Under the pieces are notes generated by a model, which saw only the letters and a program-made list of their open reading frames with translations, was not told where the DNA came from and did no database searches. A stretch of DNA of 64,000 bases from the NCBI GenBank assembly GCA_963753545.1, contig CAVWCQ010000008.1, positions 744,001 to 808,000 on the forward strand, in the 5' to 3' direction. The translations under genes were made by a program, and so were the position numbers. How positions within the stretch are numbered: position 1 is the stretch's first letter; each line of letters begins with the position of its first letter. Source of the DNA: CAVWCQ01 sp963753545 (GTDB taxonomy: Bacteria; Chloroflexota; Anaerolineae; Aggregatilineales; Aggregatilineaceae). Below are positions 18,615 through 27,671 of the stretch, piece by piece.

Positions 18615-18647
18615 GCCCTGCGCCGATAACTCCGCCCGCGCCTGGGT

Positions 18648-18676
18648 TTACTGGGCTGGGCGCTGTGGCGTATAAT
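18648..18676 (+). promoter_or_regulatory. Promoter of the mntA-hepT pair
   Basis: TTACTG, 17-base spacer, TATAAT (18671-18676). The stretch from here to about 18725, including a start-like ATG at 18697 and the codons for a few residues (TIPEFLKQA), is closely similar to the promoter and start of the small gene at 21523. The short frame from 18697 closes after 28 codons without entering the mntA frame. Confidence 0.65.
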
Positions 18677-18748
18677 GAGCATAAAGGGTTGGATAAATGA
18701 CGATCCCAGAATTTTTGAAACAGGCTCAGGAGCAGCAGAGGACGGTCC

Positions 18749-19048
18749 ATGGGATTGGGTATTGCAGAAGTAATTGGCGATAAACGCGGGGAAATTCTGC
18801 GGTTAGCGGAACAGCATGGCGCGTTTAATGTGCGCGTGTTTGGCAGTGTAGCGCGCGGCGAAGCGACGCCAGATAGTGACGTTGACCTACTCGTCGAATG
18901 GGATTACAGTCGCCTTTCCCCTTGGGGCGGCGTTGGCTTTGACATGGCCCTGGAAACTCTGCTTGGCCGCCGGGTTGATGTCGTGAGTGAAAAAGCGCTT
19001 CACCACCTCATCCGCAATCAAGTGTTAAACGAGGCAGTTCCCCTGTGA
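18749..19048 (+). CDS. mntA: MntA-type nucleotidyltransferase antitoxin
   Basis: A 99-residue minimal nucleotidyltransferase with the GSVARGEATPDSDVDLLVEW motif: Gly32-Ser33 and the metal-binding Asp44 and Asp46. Proteins of this family transfer AMP to a tyrosine of the partner HEPN toxin and so block it. The gene overlaps hepT by four bases (GTGA). The start used lies 52 bases after a decoy-like ATG that belongs to the duplicated promoter segment. Family and pairing are clear; the antitoxin role follows from established work on MntA-HepT pairs. Confidence 0.85.
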   Translation: MGLGIAEVIGDKRGEILRLAEQHGAFNVRVFGSVARGEATPDSDVDLLVEWDYSRLSPWGGVGFDMALETLLGRRVDVVSEKALHHLIRNQVLNEAVPL

Positions 19049-19395
19049 AGAGTGAACGGCTGTATCTTGATCACATCAGAGAATGTATTGCCAATATAGA
19101 AGAGTTTGTCAGCGGTGGACGGGCCGACTTTGATGCTTCGATCAAAACTCAGTCCGCCGTGCTTCATATGTTGCAGGTAATGGCAGAATCGACCCTTCGT
19201 CTGCCTGACGAGAGAAAAGCAGCGTATCCAGAGGTGGGTTGGCAGCATATCCGTAATTTTCGTAATCGACTCGTCCACGATTACCTATCCGTCGATCTTG
19301 AGATTGTATGGGAAGTGGTTGAAAAAAGCCTGCCGCCACTCAAGCAAGCAGTTGAAATGATGTTGGCGAATTTAGAACCGGACAACAACGCCTGA
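19045..19395 (+). CDS. hepT: HepT-type HEPN ribonuclease toxin
   Basis: A 116-residue all-helical HEPN (DUF86) protein. It contains the catalytic and modification motif RX4HXY as RNRLVHDY (Arg73, His78, Tyr80). HepT toxins cleave RNA through the R-H pair, and the tyrosine is AMPylated by MntA. GTG start at 19045 within the mntA stop. All key residues are present, so the system looks functional. Confidence 0.85.
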   Translation: MKSERLYLDHIRECIANIEEFVSGGRADFDASIKTQSAVLHMLQVMAESTLRLPDERKAAYPEVGWQHIRNFRNRLVHDYLSVDLEIVWEVVEKSLPPLKQAVEMMLANLEPDNNA

Positions 19396-19611
19396 CAGCG
19401 TATAAACTGTTCGAGTATCCCTTTGAAACTCGTGCGCGAGTGGAGACGATTCCCGCCCGCGTTTATGTTTACTACCCCTTTTCATCGCCCTCCATGCCTA
19501 TACCATAACGCCATCTTCCGCAACAAAAAGAACATTTATATAAAATATATCTTTCTTTTTCCATAGAACAGATGTACAATAATCCAATTGTGAATTCACG
19601 GAGGACACTCT

Positions 19612-20595
19612 ATGAATATGAAACAATCGAACGGTGCAGATAACGCCATTGTCGTGAAAAATCTCCAGAAGTCGTTCAAGGATCTCAAAGTGCTGCACGG
19701 CATCAATTTTGCTGTCCGGCGCGGTTCGATCCTGGCGCTGCTTGGGCCAAATGGTGCCGGTAAAACCACCACAATTCGCATCTTAAGTACACTGCTGCTT
19801 CCCGATGGCGGCGAAGCTCTGGTCAATGGGTTCGATGTTGTAGACCAGTCCTGCGAAGTTCGCAGCAGCATTGGCCTGACAGGGCAGTTTGCGGCGGTGG
19901 ATCCGTATCTGACCGGGGAGGAAAATCTGCTGATGCTGGGACGGCTTTACCGCTTGAGCCACGCCGATACCCGGCGGCGCACACAAGAGCTGCTGGAACA
20001 GTTTGACCTTGTTGATGCGGCGAAACGCACGGTGAAAACCTACTCCGGCGGCATGAAACGCCGTCTCGATCTCGCCATGAGCCTCATCGCCGCGCCCCCG
20101 ATCATCTTTTTGGACGAGCCGACGACTGGCCTGGATCCGCGAAGCCGCCTGAGCATGTGGGCCTTGATCAAAAACCTGGCCAACAGAGGCGCGACGATTT
20201 TGTTGACGACCCAGTACATGGACGAAGCGGATCATCTGGCAGATTGGATTGTGGTCATTGACGAGGGCAGGGTGATTGCCGAGGGCGACACGAATTCGCT
20301 GAAGGCCCGGGTAGGATCGGATCATGTCGATCTGATCATTGCAGAAAACAGCGACTTTTCATTAGCGCAGCAGGCCGTCGATGGCGCAAAGGTGCAGGCA
20401 AATCCCGAAGAGCGGATCATCACGATTGCTGCCAGCCACGGTGCCGCCAGTCTCAAGCAGATCTTGCAGCGGATGGAAGATCAACACATCGAAATCGAGA
20501 GCCTTTCCATGCGCCGCCCAACGCTCGATGATGTATTTCTCCATCTGACCGGCAACGGCTCACACAAAGAAACCGAGGAGGTCAACCATGAATGA
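19612..20595 (+). CDS. DrrA-type ABC exporter ATP-binding protein
   Basis: A 327-residue protein with one ABC domain: Walker A LGPNGAGKTTT, Q-loop in GLTGQFAAVDPYLTGEENL, signature YSGGMKRRLDLAMSL, Walker B IIFLDEPTTGLDPRSR and switch residues in TTQYMDEAD. The C-terminal extension with RRPTLDDVFLHLTG is typical of DrrA (daunorubicin-resistance) subfamily ATPases. It pairs with the overlapping ABC-2 permease gene and drives efflux of a hydrophobic compound. Strong ribosome site GGAGGACACTCT. AT-rich upstream DNA with inverted ACAAT/ATTGT may be a regulator site. Confidence 0.87.
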   Translation: MNMKQSNGADNAIVVKNLQKSFKDLKVLHGINFAVRRGSILALLGPNGAGKTTTIRILSTLLLPDGGEALVNGFDVVDQSCEVRSSIGLTGQFAAVDPYLTGEENLLMLGRLYRLSHADTRRRTQELLEQFDLVDAAKRTVKTYSGGMKRRLDLAMSLIAAPPIIFLDEPTTGLDPRSRLSMWALIKNLANRGATILLTTQYMDEADHLADWIVVIDEGRVIAEGDTNSLKARVGSDHVDLIIAENSDFSLAQQAVDGAKVQANPEERIITIAASHGAASLKQILQRMEDQHIEIESLSMRRPTLDDVFLHLTGNGSHKETEEVNHE

Positions 20596-21403
20596 GGCTT
20601 CGTTGTTAGCCCCTGTTCAATCCGAGTCCCGTTCAAACCTGTACTGGCTCATCTCCGATTCGTGGCTGATGGCGAAACGCAGCATTATGCACATCATTCG
20701 CAGTGTGGATCAGGTGATGTCGCTGATTATGTTCCCGATCATGTTTATGCTGCTGAACCGCTATGTGCTGGGCGGGGCGATTGATACAGGCAATGTCAGC
20801 TATGCGAACTATCTGTTCGCGGGCATCCTGATCCAGACGCTGGCTTTTGGGGCCAACTACACGACGCTCAATCTGGCAGTTGATATGAAAGAGGGCATTG
20901 TCGACCGCTTTCGCTCGCTGCCGATGTCCAGCAGCGCCCTGGTCATCGGCCATATCGCCGCCGATCTGGTGCGCAACATCATTTCGGGGATCATTATCAT
21001 CCTGGTCGGATTTGTGGTTGGGTTCCGCCCGAATGCCAGCTTCACCGAGTGGGTCTATGTCATTGGGCTGGCCCTGTTGTTCACGCTGGCGATCTCCTGG
21101 GTATCGGCTATTCTGGGGCTTCTCGTCAAGAGTCTGGAGGCTGCGCAGTGGGTTGGCTTTGTGCTGATCTTCCCGCTGACCTTTGTCTCCAGCGCCTTCG
21201 TCCCGACGGATACCATGCCAAGGGTCCTCCGTGCCTTTGCCGAAAACCAGCCGATGACCCACGCCATTAACGCGATCCGGGCCTGGTTGGTGGGCACACC
21301 GCTGGGTAATTCCGCCTGGCTGTCGATTTTGTGGTCGCTGGGGATGATCGCCATCTCAGTGCCGATCACGGCCTGGCTGTTCAGACGCCACTCGGTGCAG
21401 TAA
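20588..21403 (+). CDS. ABC-2 type exporter permease, DrrB-like
   Basis: A 271-residue protein with six membrane helices and the ABC-2 landmarks: a cytoplasmic start SDSWLMAKRSIMHIIRS, LFAGILIQTLAFGA, MKEGIVDRFRSLPMSSSALVIG, and the C-terminal FVSSAFVPTDTMP with ENQPMTHAINAIRAW. This matches DrrB-like permeases. It overlaps the ATPase gene by eight bases, so the two are translationally coupled. Substrate unknown. Confidence 0.86.
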   Translation: MNEASLLAPVQSESRSNLYWLISDSWLMAKRSIMHIIRSVDQVMSLIMFPIMFMLLNRYVLGGAIDTGNVSYANYLFAGILIQTLAFGANYTTLNLAVDMKEGIVDRFRSLPMSSSALVIGHIAADLVRNIISGIIIILVGFVVGFRPNASFTEWVYVIGLALLFTLAISWVSAILGLLVKSLEAAQWVGFVLIFPLTFVSSAFVPTDTMPRVLRAFAENQPMTHAINAIRAWLVGTPLGNSAWLSILWSLGMIAISVPITAWLFRRHSVQ

Positions 21404-21430
21404 GCGTCCTCCCTTCTGAGTCATTTCGGC

Positions 21431-21468
21431 GCGGGTGGAGATCACATTCTCCGCCCGCGTTTGTGTTT
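21431..21468 (+). terminator. Hairpin terminator, second copy of the repeated cassette
   Basis: GCGGGTGGAGA (21431-21441) pairs with TCTCCGCCCGC (21448-21458) and is followed by GTTTGTGTTT. It ends the exporter operon and lies directly before the promoter of the gene at 21523. The arms are nearly the same as at 13311-13336. Confidence 0.75.
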
Positions 21469-21495
21469 ACGGCACTGGGTGCTGTGGCGTATAAT
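21467..21495 (+). promoter_or_regulatory. Promoter of the antitoxin-like gene
   Basis: TTACGG, 17 bases, TATAAT (21490-21495). The context CTGGG, GCTGTGGCGTATAAT and the downstream AGCATAAA match the mntA promoter at 18648-18690 almost base for base. Confidence 0.65.
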
Positions 21496-21522
21496 CAGCA
21501 TAAACACGTAAGGGTTGGACCA

Positions 21523-21792
21523 ATGACAATCACGGAAATTTTGAAACAGGCCGAGGCACTTAGCCCGCAAGAGCGCAAAGAACTAGCCAAGCTGCTGATC
21601 GATTCGCTGGACGTGGAAACGTCAGAGGATCGCCAGGAGCATTGGGGGCAAATGCTCAATCGACTGCTGGATTCGTTGGATATGAAGGATTGGGAAGCGC
21701 TCGATATCGATGACCCCGTCGAGTGGGTGAAACAGCAGCGCGCTCAGGATCAGCGGCTCGGCGATATTAGAAACACTGCTTATCGGATTTAG
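21523..21792 (+). CDS. Small antitoxin-like protein
   Basis: An 89-residue protein starting MTITEILKQAEALSPQERKE and continuing LAKLLIDSLD. This resembles the N-terminus of addiction-module proteins of the Unstab_antitox type (LSPEERAELAEALL). The C-terminal half (WEALDIDDPVEWVKQQRAQDQ) is not recognised. No toxin gene follows; the next gene is an aldo/keto reductase. Its promoter and first codons are duplicated in front of mntA, hinting at a common origin. It could be an orphan antitoxin or an unrelated small regulator. Confidence 0.6.
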   Translation: MTITEILKQAEALSPQERKELAKLLIDSLDVETSEDRQEHWGQMLNRLLDSLDMKDWEALDIDDPVEWVKQQRAQDQRLGDIRNTAYRI

Positions 21793-21932
21793 AATCGATG
21801 TGCAGGTGAAGATGATCGATCCTCGTTTGTAGAGCGCCCATCGATTAAGCTTCAATTTGACCCTGATCCCGGTTCTTGTCTATGCTTATAGCAGGTTCAC
21901 ACGACGCAGCTCAAGATAAGGAAAGGGTGACG

Positions 21933-22970
21933 ATGGAATACCGCAGTCTGGGACGAACTGGTGTGCCCGTTAGCATGCTTTGCCTTGGATGCATGAACTT
22001 TGGCGGCCCTACCCCCGAGGATGAGTCCTTCGACATGATCGACCGGGCGCTTGCTGCCGGAATCAACTTTCTCGATACGGCTAACGTCTACAGCCGAGGC
22101 ATCAGCGAGACGATTGTTGGTAAGGCTCTCAAACGTAACGGCAAGCGAAATCAGATCGTGCTGGCGTCCAAAGTCCACGGGCGTATGGATGACGACAACA
22201 TCCTCGCCTACGGAAACAATCGCCGCCACATCATCGAGCAGTGCGAGGCCTCACTGCGCCGTTTGCAAACGGACTGGATCGACCTCTACCAGATTCACCG
22301 CCCGCAGTCCGATATGGCGATTGACGAGACGCTCCGCGCGCTGGATGATCTCGTGCGGGCGGGCAAAGTGCGCTATATCGGAACCAGCACCTTCGCCGCG
22401 TGGCAGATTATGGAATCGCTGTGGGCGTCTAAGGAACTCGGCCTCAACCGGTTCGTGACCGAGCAGCCGCCCTACCATCTGCTTGATCGCAGCATCGAGC
22501 GCGAGTTGATCCCATTGGCGCAGACCTACGGGCTGGCGATCCTGCCCTGGTCGCCATTGGCACGCGGTTTTCTCACTGGCAAATACCAGCGTGGGCAGGA
22601 TATCCCAGAAGGGTCGCGCTTAGAACGAGATGCCAACACGCCCGATCTGGCTTTTCAGCAGCGCACGAAAGAACATTTCAGCAACCTGGCGTATGATGTG
22701 CTGGACGCGATCACGGCGTTGGCCAAACAAAAGAATGCCACCCCGGGGCAGATCGCGCTGGCATGGGTCGCCCGGCAGCCTGGCATCACCAGCCCGATCA
22801 TCGGCCCGCGCACCATGGCGCACCTTGAAGAAAATCTCGGTTCGATCAACGTCACCTTTAGCGCCGAGGATTACACCCAGATCGATGCGGTCGCACCAAC
22901 GGAACGAGCCATCGTGCCATATTATCATGGCCGCCTGATCGACTTCAAGCCATCACAGTACCGGTGGTAG
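21933..22970 (+). CDS. Aldo/keto reductase
   Basis: A 345-residue (beta/alpha)8 barrel oxidoreductase using NADPH. Catalytic tetrad: Asp in FLDTANVYSRG, the Tyr of the same segment, Lys in VLASKVHGRM and His in IDLYQIHRPQ. The C-terminal cofactor motif is ITSPIIGPRTMAHLEENL. It is closest in style to the YghZ/Kv-beta or L-glyceraldehyde-3-phosphate reductase group. Start ATG 21933 after GGAAAGGGTGACG; the open frame to 21876 lacks a ribosome site. Physiological substrate cannot be given. Confidence 0.85.
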   Translation: MEYRSLGRTGVPVSMLCLGCMNFGGPTPEDESFDMIDRALAAGINFLDTANVYSRGISETIVGKALKRNGKRNQIVLASKVHGRMDDDNILAYGNNRRHIIEQCEASLRRLQTDWIDLYQIHRPQSDMAIDETLRALDDLVRAGKVRYIGTSTFAAWQIMESLWASKELGLNRFVTEQPPYHLLDRSIERELIPLAQTYGLAILPWSPLARGFLTGKYQRGQDIPEGSRLERDANTPDLAFQQRTKEHFSNLAYDVLDAITALAKQKNATPGQIALAWVARQPGITSPIIGPRTMAHLEENLGSINVTFSAEDYTQIDAVAPTERAIVPYYHGRLIDFKPSQYRW

Positions 22971-23043
22971 GTGCGGACATTCCATTTCAGACAAGAAAAA
23001 TGAAGCGCGGTATCCCCGCGCTTCAGAACCATGTGTCGCTCTA

Positions 23044-24329
23044 TCAGTCCCGGCGGCACAATTCCTCGACGGCATCGATCTCACGCGGCGGCCCAGCCAG
23101 AATTTCGTGTCCTGTCTCCGTGATCAACACCCCATCCTCAATCCGAATGCCGATCCCCTCATTGGGCAGCATCAGGAAGGGTTCGATCACCAGGACAACA
23201 CCGGGTTCAAACAACTGCTCGCGGTCATCCGCGTACCGTTCATGGGGATCGTGGATGCTCAGGCCTACCGGATGACCGCAGTTGCCATACCCGTACTGAG
23301 CGACATCGTACCGTTTGAACACGTCGTATACGGTCTGATGAGCTTCGAGCAGGGTAGAACCGGGTTTCATCGGTTCAATCGCGGTATACAAAGCTTCGAG
23401 CACAATCGCGTAGAGTTCCCGCTGGCGCGGGGTGAAACGCCCATTCGCAGGGAAAGTCCGTGTGATATCAGAAGAGTAGCCTTCGACGCTCACGCCGGAG
23501 TCGATCAGTACCAGATCGCCATCCTCGATGGTGCGGCGATTGTCCATGTAATGCGGAATCACGGCATTCGGACCGCTGCCAACGATGATGCTGGCTGCAT
23601 AATGTTCGCTGCCCATTGACGTCACACGGTCACCGCGAAGGCGCACTTCGTAGTCAAAAATAGCCTGTCCCGCCAACTCGTTAACGCCCGGTTTAAGCGC
23701 CCGCATAATCATTTCAAAAATCGACGCATGGATCTCAAATGCTTCGCGCAGACAGCGGATTTCGTCGAATCCTTGACAAAGCGCATCTGGTAGATCTGCG
23801 GCGCGATGTTCTTAAGCTGGACCCAGTAGAAGCGCTGCCGGATCCGTTCGATCAGCGACTGGTAGGCAGTCAGGGGCTGCCCCAGCCGGGGTACGCTGGG
23901 CGAATTCAGCCACAGGGTATCCTGGTCCATCAACGCACCTTCGAGAATCAGTTCGAGTCTCGACAGGTCAACCACGCGGTCCACGCCCGTCTGAGCGCGG
24001 ATCGCGTCGAGAGCTGGCGCTCCACCATCCATAAACGCTTCCCCTGCGCCCGGTTGTCTCACAAACAGAATTTCATGCACCCGCTTCCCGCGCATCAATT
24101 CTGGGCCGGAGCGCGTCTCCATCCGATCAACCATCACACCCTGGGGGGCCAGCAGCAGGTAAGCGTTCCGGTCGGTCAGTCCTGTCAGATAGGACAGATT
24201 GCGATCATAAAGGGCGGTATCGGGTGCCAGCCCGGACGCATCGATCAGAATCAACCCGCTAGCGGCCCGCTGAGACAGTAGCCGCCGCCGGGTTGTGTAT
24301 AAAGCTGTCCGATCCGTGTCGTGTATCAT
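23044..24329 (-). CDS. pepP: Xaa-Pro aminopeptidase/prolidase, M24 family (one frameshift)
   Basis: Removes an N-terminal residue before proline or hydroxyproline, or splits Xaa-Pro dipeptides. The N-terminal frame (24329 to about 23770) gives the creatinase-type N domain (LSYLTGLTDRNAYLLLAPQG). One missing base after QMRFVKD moves the frame, restoring FDEIRCLREAFEIHASIFEM and the catalytic domain. Dimetal ligands are seen: DSGVSVEGYSSDITRTF (two Asp), GHPVGLSIHD (His), VLVIEPF (Glu) and RIEDGVLIT (Glu). ATG 24329 follows GAGGAG, 12 bases after the stop of the glycyl radical enzyme, so it is the third gene of that operon. Confidence 0.8.
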
Positions 24330-24340
24330 GGCGCTCCTCA

Positions 24341-26707
24341 TCAAAATGCCTGGTGTTCGGTGCGGGCGATAATCTCGTCCTGCAACGTTTTGCCCAGATC
24401 GCAGAAATAGTCACTGTAACCCGCGACACGCACGATCAGGTCGCGGTACTGTTCGGGATGCTGTTGGGCGACACGCAGCGTATCTGCATCCACCACATTA
24501 AACTGGATGTGATGCCCGTCCAGCCGGAAATAAGAGCGCACCAGTTGAACCAGACTATCCAAACCGGCCTCATCCGCCAGCAGTTTGGGGGTGAACTTCT
24601 GATTAAGCAGCGTCCCTGCCGTGCGCGTGTGATCCATTTTGGCGGCGGACTTGAGGACGGCGGTTGGGCCATGACGATCAGCGCCCTGCACCGGGGAAAT
24701 GCCTTCTGAGACAGGCATGCGGGCGCGGCGACCGTCGGGCGTGGCTCCGAGCACAGCACCGAAATAGATATGGCACGTCGTCGGCAGCAGATCGATATGG
24801 TATGTCCCGCCCCTGGTATTAGGACGCCCATCAATGGCATCGAAGTAGGCGTTAAAGACGCGCACCATGATGCTGTCCGCATAATCATCGTCGTTGCCGT
24901 AGCGGGGCGTCTGGTTGACCAACATCAGGCGCTCGCGTTCGTGACCGGAGAAATCACCCTCCAGCAGCGTGAGCACCTGGTCCATCGCCAGCGACTTGTG
25001 ATCGAAAACATGATACTTGAGGGCCGCCAGCGCATCGGTGATCGTACCCAGGCCAACGCCCTGGATGTAGCTCGTGTTATAACGCGCTCCGCCGTCGTGA
25101 TAGTCCTGGCCCCTGGCGATGCAGTCGTCGATCAGCAGCGATAGAAACGGCGCAGGCAGGTATTCGGCATACAGGCGCTCAATGACGTTGTTTCCGCGAA
25201 TCTTGATGTCGATGAAATAGTTGATCTGCCGTTCATAGGCGGCGAACAGGTCCTCAAAGCTCTGGAACTGGCGCGGATCGCCGGTTTCCAGGCCGATCTG
25301 TTTGCCGGTTCGCGGATCAAGACCGTTGTTCAGCGTGACTTCGAGCACTTTGGGCAGGTTGAAATAGCCAGTGAGGTTGTAATTCTCCTTGCCGAATGCG
25401 CCAGTCTCCACACAGCCGCTCGTTCCACCGCAGCGCGCATCTTCAAGCGACTTTCCCTGGCGGATCATCTCCTGCACGACGGCATCCGTATTAAAAATCG
25501 ATGGCTGGCCGAACCCGGTGCGAATGATACGGGCCGCGCGCTTGATAAAGCGGTCCGGATTTTTCTTGCTGACCTGGATCGATGAACTCGGTTGGAGCAG
25601 CCGCATTTTTTCGATCACATCCAGCATGAGGAACGACACCTCATTGACCGCATCGGAACCATCCGGCTTCACGCCGCCTGTGTTGATCTGAGCGAAATCC
25701 GTATAGGTATTGCTCTCCTCCGCGGTGACGCCGACCTTGGGCGGAGCAGGCTGGTTGTTGAACTTGATCCAGAAACATTGCAGCAGTTCTTCGGCCTGTT
25801 CGTGCGTCAGCGTACCCTCATCCAGGCCCTGCCGGTAAAACGGGTAGAGGTGCTGATCCAGTTTGCCAGGGTTGAAGGCGTCCCAGGGGTTGAGTTCGGT
25901 TGTCACGCCCAGGTGGACAAACCAATAATATTGCAGCGCCTCCCAGAAGTCGCGCGGGGCATGAGCCGGGACAAACGTGCATACCTCTGCAATTCGCTCC
26001 AGTTCCGCGCGGCGCTTCGCATCCGGTTCGTCCTCGGCCATCCGGCGCGCTAATTCCGCGTGGCGCTCGGCGAAGTAAATCAGCGATCCGGCAGCGATCC
26101 GCATGGCCCGCAGTTGTTCCTGCTTACGGTAGGCCCCCGGGTCGCTCAGAAAATCGAGAGCCGCCAGACGAGTGTCAATATCCGCTATAAAATCCAGCAT
26201 TCCCTTGCGATAGATCTTGTCGTCCAGCACGGTATGGCCGGGCGAACGCTGCTCCATAAATTCGGTGAAAATGCCTGCCTCGTAAGCATCAAGCCATTCT
26301 GAAGTCATTTCTTGCAGAATGCGCTCGCGCATCGTCTTACCCCGCCAATAGGGGATGAAACAGTCTTGATAGAGGCGGAAGGTATCCGGGTTGACTTTAA
26401 ACGAGACCTTTTCACGGCTGTCGAGGATTTCCAGATCCTTGAGCGAGTGGCAGCACAACTCAGGATACGTTGGCGTAGCCTTCGGAGCTGGCCCCTTTTC
26501 GCCCACGATCAGTTCGCCGTCGTTAATGCAGATCGTCTTGTGAGCCAGGAGGTATTCGAACGAGCGTGCGCGTTCCACGGGTGCAGACAGCCGTACCGTG
26601 TTTTCCTGGTAGAAGCGGGTCATCAGTTCGGCGCGCTCCGGTGACAGGGTTGGGATGGCATCCAGACTCTGCTGCCGCAAGCGGGCCACGCGTTCACTCA
26701 TTTCCAT
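24341..26707 (-). CDS. hypD: Glycyl radical enzyme, trans-4-hydroxy-L-proline dehydratase-like
   Basis: A 788-residue glycyl radical enzyme. The thiyl-radical Cys432 and following Glu lie in GGTSGCVETGAFGKE. The glycyl radical site is Gly763 in VRVAGYSDYF. Segments such as TTELNPWDAFNPGKLDQHL, KVGVTAEESNTYTDFAQINT and KMDHTRTAGTLLNQKF resemble those I recall from clostridial HypD, which removes water from hydroxyproline to give pyrroline-5-carboxylate. Glycerol and other diol dehydratases are the main alternatives. Its activase is five bases upstream and a prolidase follows, which supports use of Hyp- or Pro-containing peptides under anoxic conditions. Confidence 0.78.
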   Translation of the reverse strand: MEMSERVARLRQQSLDAIPTLSPERAELMTRFYQENTVRLSAPVERARSFEYLLAHKTICINDGELIVGEKGPAPKATPTYPELCCHSLKDLEILDSREKVSFKVNPDTFRLYQDCFIPYWRGKTMRERILQEMTSEWLDAYEAGIFTEFMEQRSPGHTVLDDKIYRKGMLDFIADIDTRLAALDFLSDPGAYRKQEQLRAMRIAAGSLIYFAERHAELARRMAEDEPDAKRRAELERIAEVCTFVPAHAPRDFWEALQYYWFVHLGVTTELNPWDAFNPGKLDQHLYPFYRQGLDEGTLTHEQAEELLQCFWIKFNNQPAPPKVGVTAEESNTYTDFAQINTGGVKPDGSDAVNEVSFLMLDVIEKMRLLQPSSSIQVSKKNPDRFIKRAARIIRTGFGQPSIFNTDAVVQEMIRQGKSLEDARCGGTSGCVETGAFGKENYNLTGYFNLPKVLEVTLNNGLDPRTGKQIGLETGDPRQFQSFEDLFAAYERQINYFIDIKIRGNNVIERLYAEYLPAPFLSLLIDDCIARGQDYHDGGARYNTSYIQGVGLGTITDALAALKYHVFDHKSLAMDQVLTLLEGDFSGHERERLMLVNQTPRYGNDDDYADSIMVRVFNAYFDAIDGRPNTRGGTYHIDLLPTTCHIYFGAVLGATPDGRRARMPVSEGISPVQGADRHGPTAVLKSAAKMDHTRTAGTLLNQKFTPKLLADEAGLDSLVQLVRSYFRLDGHHIQFNVVDADTLRVAQQHPEQYRDLIVRVAGYSDYFCDLGKTLQDEIIARTEHQAF

Positions 26708-26711
26708 ATCG

Positions 26712-27617
26712 CTACCCTCCTATCGTGACATTCAGTCCATAACTCTGCAACAAACCCTTGATCGCGGCCATTTCATCCGCAGAAGGCGGAGCCGTCTCCG
26801 GCATCGGGTTTGGGCTGTTCAATCGGTCGTATTTGTCGATACCCAGCTTGTGATAAGCGAGAATATCCACCTGGGTGATGTTGGGATAGCCGCGCGCCAG
26901 AGCACCGATCTGGCGGAGGTTTTCCTCGTCGTCGTTCAGGTGCGGGATAATGGGCACCCGCAGGATCACAGGATGACCGGCCTCAGCCAGCCGCCGCAAA
27001 TTATCCAGGATCACGGCATTCGAAACGCCGGTCAACTCGCGGTGACGGCGGGCATCCATGACCTTCAAGTCGTATAAAAACAAGTCTACGGTGGGTCGCA
27101 CGCGGTCGAGCGTTTTCCAGTTGGCGTGGCCACAGGTATCGACAACGGTGTGGAGATCGTGCGCTTTGCACGATTGCAGCAGGTCGAACAGAAAATCGCC
27201 CTGAAGCAGCGGCTCCCCACCGGAGACCGTAACGCCGCCGCCGAACTCATCGTAGAAGATACTGTCGCGCAGAACCTCGTCCATGACCTGCTTAACCGTC
27301 ATTTCACGCCCGACCATTTCGCGCGCGGCGGCGGCACAAACGACGGTACACGCGCCGCAGCGGTCGCAAGCCTCACGGTCTGTCGTGAACCGGTCACCCT
27401 CCCGCCAAATCGCCCCTGCTGGACATTCGGCTACACATGCCCCACACTGAATGCACAGCTCTGGGCGCAAGAACAGTTCAGGTTTTGGACGCTGGCTCTC
27501 CGGATTATGGCACCACCAGCAGCGCAGCCCGCAGCCCTTGAAAAATATCGTGGTACGGATTCCCGGCCCATCGTGCAGCGAAAACCTTTTAATGTCGAAT
27601 ACGATGCCGCTGCTCAC
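26712..27617 (-). CDS. Glycyl radical enzyme activating enzyme (radical SAM)
   Basis: A 301-residue activase that installs the glycyl radical on its partner using SAM. The radical SAM cluster motif CX3CX2C is at Cys29, Cys33 and Cys36 (GCGLRCWWCHNPE). Two extra 4Fe-4S ferredoxin sets follow at Cys55/58/61/65 and Cys84/87/90/94, as in activases of PFL2-class dehydratases. The SAM-binding GGE appears as VSGGEPLLQ. It is the first gene of the operon and ends four bases before the dehydratase start. Confidence 0.88.
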   Translation of the reverse strand: MSSGIVFDIKRFSLHDGPGIRTTIFFKGCGLRCWWCHNPESQRPKPELFLRPELCIQCGACVAECPAGAIWREGDRFTTDREACDRCGACTVVCAAAAREMVGREMTVKQVMDEVLRDSIFYDEFGGGVTVSGGEPLLQGDFLFDLLQSCKAHDLHTVVDTCGHANWKTLDRVRPTVDLFLYDLKVMDARRHRELTGVSNAVILDNLRRLAEAGHPVILRVPIIPHLNDDEENLRQIGALARGYPNITQVDILAYHKLGIDKYDRLNSPNPMPETAPPSADEMAAIKGLLQSYGLNVTIGG

Positions 27618-27671
27618 GTCTGTTCGTGCTTTCTCGATAAACGGTTGGACAAATAATACACCCCAGCCCCA

